Origin: Asticcacaulis taihuensis | GTDB taxonomy: Bacteria > Pseudomonadota > Alphaproteobacteria > Caulobacterales > Caulobacteraceae | Assembly (NCBI RefSeq): GCF_900100255.1 | Contig: NZ_FMTS01000004.1 | Span: 186,001 to 250,000, forward strand | DNA: 64,000 nucleotides | Reading direction: 5' to 3' | Shown: piece after piece, positions 61,427 to 64,000 of the stretch | Layout of the letters: each line of letters starts with the position of its first letter | Position numbering within the stretch: position 1 is the first letter of the stretch | The notes under the pieces: generated by a model | What the model saw: the letters and a program-made list of their open reading frames with translations, nothing else | What the model was told of the DNA's origin: nothing | The model's database searches: none | Program-made: the position numbers and the translations under genes

Positions 61427-62587
61427 CTATTTCTTCCTGAAGGCCTTTTCGGCTTCGGTCGTCATGGCCTTGATCTGGGCGGGTTCGGCGGCGCGATAGG
61501 GCGTGCCGTCGGGATAGAAGATATCGTGGAACCACAGGGTCGGCTGGCTTTTCGTGTATGGCTTTTCCCACGAATCCCACGGCAGATTGGTCTGGCTCTT
61601 GCCCAGCACGAAGCCCCAGTTGATAGCGCCGACATTATATTTGCGAGCCATAGGCAGGGCCGAATCAAACGTCGAGCCGTTGCCGCGCGCCATGTACTCG
61701 GTCATGATCAACGGGCGGCCATAGGGTTGCAGCGATTTGATGCGTTCTTCCAGGCGTTCCGGCCAGTCATAACTGTGGAAGCTGATGATGTCCGACTGGT
61801 CGATCTGCACACGCTCGACAGCGTTCAGCCTGCCGTTCGGCGACCAGTCGTCATGGTGCCACACGCCCGAGGTCAGGGGCTGGATCGGGTCTTCCGTCCG
61901 CGCCCAGGCAAAGACCTGCGGCAGCAGCTTGGCCACCTGAGCCGTCTTGGTGGCCTCATCCAGTTGCTGATAATTACCGCCACCCTGATTGTCAGGCTCA
62001 TTCCACACATCCCAGGCCAGGATACGGTCGTCCCTGGCGAAGGCGCCGACAATGCCCTTGACGTAGGATTCGTACTTGCCCCAGCCGGCCTCATCCATCA
62101 GCCCAGCCGTACCCGGCGACTGCACCCAGCCGGAATTGTGCACGCCAGGGATCGGCGGATGCTGCGGCCCCAGCTTCGGGTTCGGGTCCCAGCAGGAATC
62201 GAACAGGACGAGCATCGGCTTGATATGGTGCTTGGCCGCCAGATCGAGCACGATGTTGATGCGCTTTTTGAACCCTTCCGGTTCCTGCGCCCATAGCTGG
62301 TCCTGCAGGAAAATACGCATGGTGTTCATGCCGATGCCTTCGGCGTAACCGAACTCCTTGTCGATCTCGGCCGGATTGAAGGTATCGGCCTGCCACATCT
62401 CGAACTGGTTGATGGCGTCGGTCGGCAGGAAGTTGGACCCCACCAGCCAGCGCTGCTTCGCGTACCACGCATTGGCTGCAGTAGGTGACCAGCGCGCCGT
62501 CTCGGCATAGGCGGGGACGCAAGAAAGCGCCAGAAGAGCCGCACAGGTTACGCCCACGCGGAACAGATTCGCAGACAGAATATTCAC
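61427..62587 (-). CDS. Secreted GH5-type endoglucanase/mannanase
   Basis: A 386-residue exported enzyme with signal peptide ending near residue 28 (VPAYA). The TIM barrel carries the GH5 (clan A) catalytic residues: acid/base Glu197 in WDVWNEPDN and nucleophile Glu297 in MTEYM. The FHSYDWPERLEE segment between them fits beta-glycanases. Substrate could be cellulose, mannan or glucan and cannot be settled by eye. GTG at 62587 is the start, with GGAGGAAG upstream. It follows a TonB-dependent receptor gene on the same strand, as in a polysaccharide uptake locus. Confidence 0.9.
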   Translation of the reverse strand: MNILSANLFRVGVTCAALLALSCVPAYAETARWSPTAANAWYAKQRWLVGSNFLPTDAINQFEMWQADTFNPAEIDKEFGYAEGIGMNTMRIFLQDQLWAQEPEGFKKRINIVLDLAAKHHIKPMLVLFDSCWDPNPKLGPQHPPIPGVHNSGWVQSPGTAGLMDEAGWGKYESYVKGIVGAFARDDRILAWDVWNEPDNQGGGNYQQLDEATKTAQVAKLLPQVFAWARTEDPIQPLTSGVWHHDDWSPNGRLNAVERVQIDQSDIISFHSYDWPERLEERIKSLQPYGRPLIMTEYMARGNGSTFDSALPMARKYNVGAINWGFVLGKSQTNLPWDSWEKPYTKSQPTLWFHDIFYPDGTPYRAAEPAQIKAMTTEAEKAFRKK

Positions 62588-62655
62588 AGTGCTTCCTCCG
62601 ATATTCTATTGGCTTATTTGATAGCCATTTTTTATTTCGCCCTGGTTACGGCGAT

Positions 62656-62682
62656 GGGGCCGAATCCGTGCGGACCGGCCCC
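62656..62682 (-). other. Intercistronic hairpin between receptor and GH5 genes
   Basis: GGGGCCG (62656-62662) and CGGCCCC (62676-62682) enclose an inner TCCG/CGGA stem. No U-run follows on the minus strand, so it may stabilise the upstream message or attenuate read-through rather than terminate it fully. Confidence 0.5.
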
Positions 62683-62703
62683 AAGAACTTGAAATCCAGC
62701 AGT

Positions 62704-62736
62704 AATGAGAGGGCTGCAAGGCGCGGCCCCCTCATT
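62704..62736 (-). other. Hairpin just after the receptor stop codon
   Basis: AATGAG (62704-62709) plus the following GGG pair with CCC and CTCATT (to 62736). The stem starts 3 bases beyond the receptor stop and precedes the hairpin at 62656. Together they could separate receptor and GH5 expression levels. Confidence 0.45.
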
Positions 62737-62738
62737 CA

Positions 62739-64000
62739 TCAGTTATATTTGAAGCGGACAGACAGGCCATAGTAGCGGCCTTCGTCACGGATATCGCGGA
62801 CGAACCGCTTACCCGCTTCGTACTCATGGAAGTTATGGAACGGCTTGGCCAGGATGTTAGAGACATCGAAGTTAAGCGTATAGGCATCGTTCGGCGAATA
62901 GCTGAACGAATAGTCCAGACGGTTTACCGCTTCCGTACCTTCGCCTTCCCAGCCACCGCTGCGGTTATCATAGGAATTAATCCAGCGTGAACGGCCGTTA
63001 TACGAAAGACGGGTGGAAATCTTGTCCTTTTCATAGAAGACAGCCAGGTTATAGCTCCAGTTCGACACGCCAGGGATCTTTACCATCTGGCCTGCGCCAC
63101 CCAAGGCCGCGGGCAGTTCGTTATAGGCATCGATATAGGTCAGGTTCGACTGAACGCCGATACCATTCCATGCGCCCGGCAGGAAGTCGAAGAAGGTCTG
63201 GCCGGCAATTTCTATCCCCTTGATCTTACCGGCGCCGGCATTTTCAGGACGGGACACTTCAAGAACACCGTAGGTAGGATCATTCACCCGGCTGGTATAG
63301 TTGTTAATGAAGCCAAACAGGTCGTGGTAGAATACAGCCACGCTCGCCGACGTATTGCCCGACGGATAGTATTCCCAGGTAACATCGTAGTTTGTCGAAG
63401 TCAGCGGCTTCAGGTCCGGGTTACCGGCAGAACCATAGGCATCCGCCGCATTGGGGACGGGCGTGCCGTTTGGAACATACTGTGAAATGTTCAGCGCCGG
63501 ATTGAGCTGGCCAAAATCAGGGCGTGTCCGCGTCTTGGTAATGCCCAGTCGAATCTGCATCTGGTCATTCGGACGCAGGCGCATACTGACATTAGGCAGT
63601 ACATCGGTATAGTTTTGGCTGATGGTATGGGGAACCGCCGTGGTCACGCCATCCCAGGTGACACTGGAAACACCGCTGTATTTGCCCATCGTATTGACGA
63701 TGCGCACACCGATATTGCCATCGACCTCGGACTTGAAGAAATGGGTTTCATACCGCCCCTGGATATAGCCGGTGCGGGTCGCTTCCTTCGCGGTAAAGCC
63801 GCGATAGGGATTGTAGGGCATCAGGTCGGGTTGCCATTGGGTCTGCGTGTTTTTCCAGCCCTGGTCCGTGGGATTGAGCGCCACCAGTTGTGCGAGCGCG
63901 TCGCGGGTCACCGACAGGAGCGCCTGGCGGTTATCGACAATGCCCGCCCGTGACGGCTGCAAATAGCTCCGGAAACCCTGATCGCCGCCGCGGAAGGTAT
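62739..64000 (-). CDS. TonB-dependent receptor, C-terminal part (truncated by window edge)
   Basis: The minus-strand open frame runs from the window edge to a stop at 62739 and encodes about 420 residues of the barrel of a receptor like the one at 25032. Features are repeated amphipathic beta-strands (FRLRPNDQMQIRLGITKTRTRP, LTSTNYDVTWEYYPSGNTSASVAVFYHD) and the terminal YYGLSVRFKYN, an aromatic-rich outer-membrane end. The plug domain and signal peptide lie outside the window. GH5 follows it on the same strand, so it probably imports a beta-glycan fragment. Its ligand is inferred. Confidence 0.88.
   Translation of the reverse strand, partial: TFRGGDQGFRSYLQPSRAGIVDNRQALLSVTRDALAQLVALNPTDQGWKNTQTQWQPDLMPYNPYRGFTAKEATRTGYIQGRYETHFFKSEVDGNIGVRIVNTMGKYSGVSSVTWDGVTTAVPHTISQNYTDVLPNVSMRLRPNDQMQIRLGITKTRTRPDFGQLNPALNISQYVPNGTPVPNAADAYGSAGNPDLKPLTSTNYDVTWEYYPSGNTSASVAVFYHDLFGFINNYTSRVNDPTYGVLEVSRPENAGAGKIKGIEIAGQTFFDFLPGAWNGIGVQSNLTYIDAYNELPAALGGAGQMVKIPGVSNWSYNLAVFYEKDKISTRLSYNGRSRWINSYDNRSGGWEGEGTEAVNRLDYSFSYSPNDAYTLNFDVSNILAKPFHNFHEYEAGKRFVRDIRDEGRYYGLSVRFKYN

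Overview
The window is high-GC chromosomal DNA from an alphaproteobacterium, most likely a member of the Caulobacteraceae (Asticcacaulis or a relative). This is inference from gene content: TonB-dependent receptors of the Xanthomonas/Caulobacter type, flavin-dependent 'tryptophan halogenase' genes beside carbohydrate genes, a NodT-type efflux porin and a MoxR/DUF58/DUF4350/SpoIIM/RDD block. No rRNA, tRNA, CRISPR array, transposase or prophage structural gene was seen.

Layout. 1-6.4 kb: surface polysaccharide genes, namely a coiled-coil protein cut by the left edge, the dTDP-L-rhamnose set in the order rfbC-rfbB-rfbD-rfbA (minus strand), a GT2 and a divergent GT4 glycosyltransferase. 6.5-12.2 kb: a complete RND efflux pump. 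12.3-12.9 kb: an AbrB/Doc-type toxin-antitoxin pair whose toxin has lost key Fic/Doc motif residues. 13-15.8 kb: an MHYT-PAS-GGDEF-EAL cyclic-di-GMP protein. 15.8-20 kb: GntR and LysR regulators, pirin, WrbA, OsmC and a small unknown protein. 20.1-24.4 kb: a minus-strand cell-wall cluster with two L,D-transpeptidases, a GH19-peptidase M15 fusion and an unknown membrane protein.

25-34 kb: a TonB-dependent receptor followed by a halogenase, then a DUF885 zinc-peptidase-like protein and a GH2 beta-mannosidase on the other strand. 34-39.5 kb: a degenerate NadM-Nudix protein and a four-gene operon (acyl carrier protein, PLP decarboxylase, AMP-forming ligase, acyl-CoA dehydrogenase) that looks like a carrier-tethered amino-acid pathway; it is the best candidate here for an undescribed system. 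39.7-46 kb: a Mug DNA glycosylase, an SSS symporter, a secreted GH16 glucanase, a second halogenase and a LacI regulator. 46-51 kb: small unknown genes, UDP-glucose dehydrogenase and a YghU-type GST. 49-56 kb: RDD, SpoIIM, DUF58, MoxR, DUF4350 and DUF4129 genes, interrupted by a 158-bp palindromic MITE-like element. 56-64 kb: a small protein, a large unrecognised carbohydrate-enzyme-like protein, a hybrid histidine kinase, a secreted GH5 enzyme and the 3' end of a second TonB-dependent receptor.

How the parts may work together. The receptors, GH16, GH5, GH2, SSS symporter, halogenases and LacI regulator look like a dispersed glycan-utilisation network for plant or algal beta-glucans and mannans. 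It may be tied together by LacI-type 14-bp palindromes (TGACAATGTTGTCA-like) found upstream of the first receptor and upstream of the second halogenase-lacI pair. Two genes, DUF885 and the GH2 enzyme, have strong perfect inverted repeats over or next to their translation starts, suggesting post-transcriptional or operator control. Start codons were adjusted where a ribosome binding site or family length favoured an internal start; these choices are stated in each entry.
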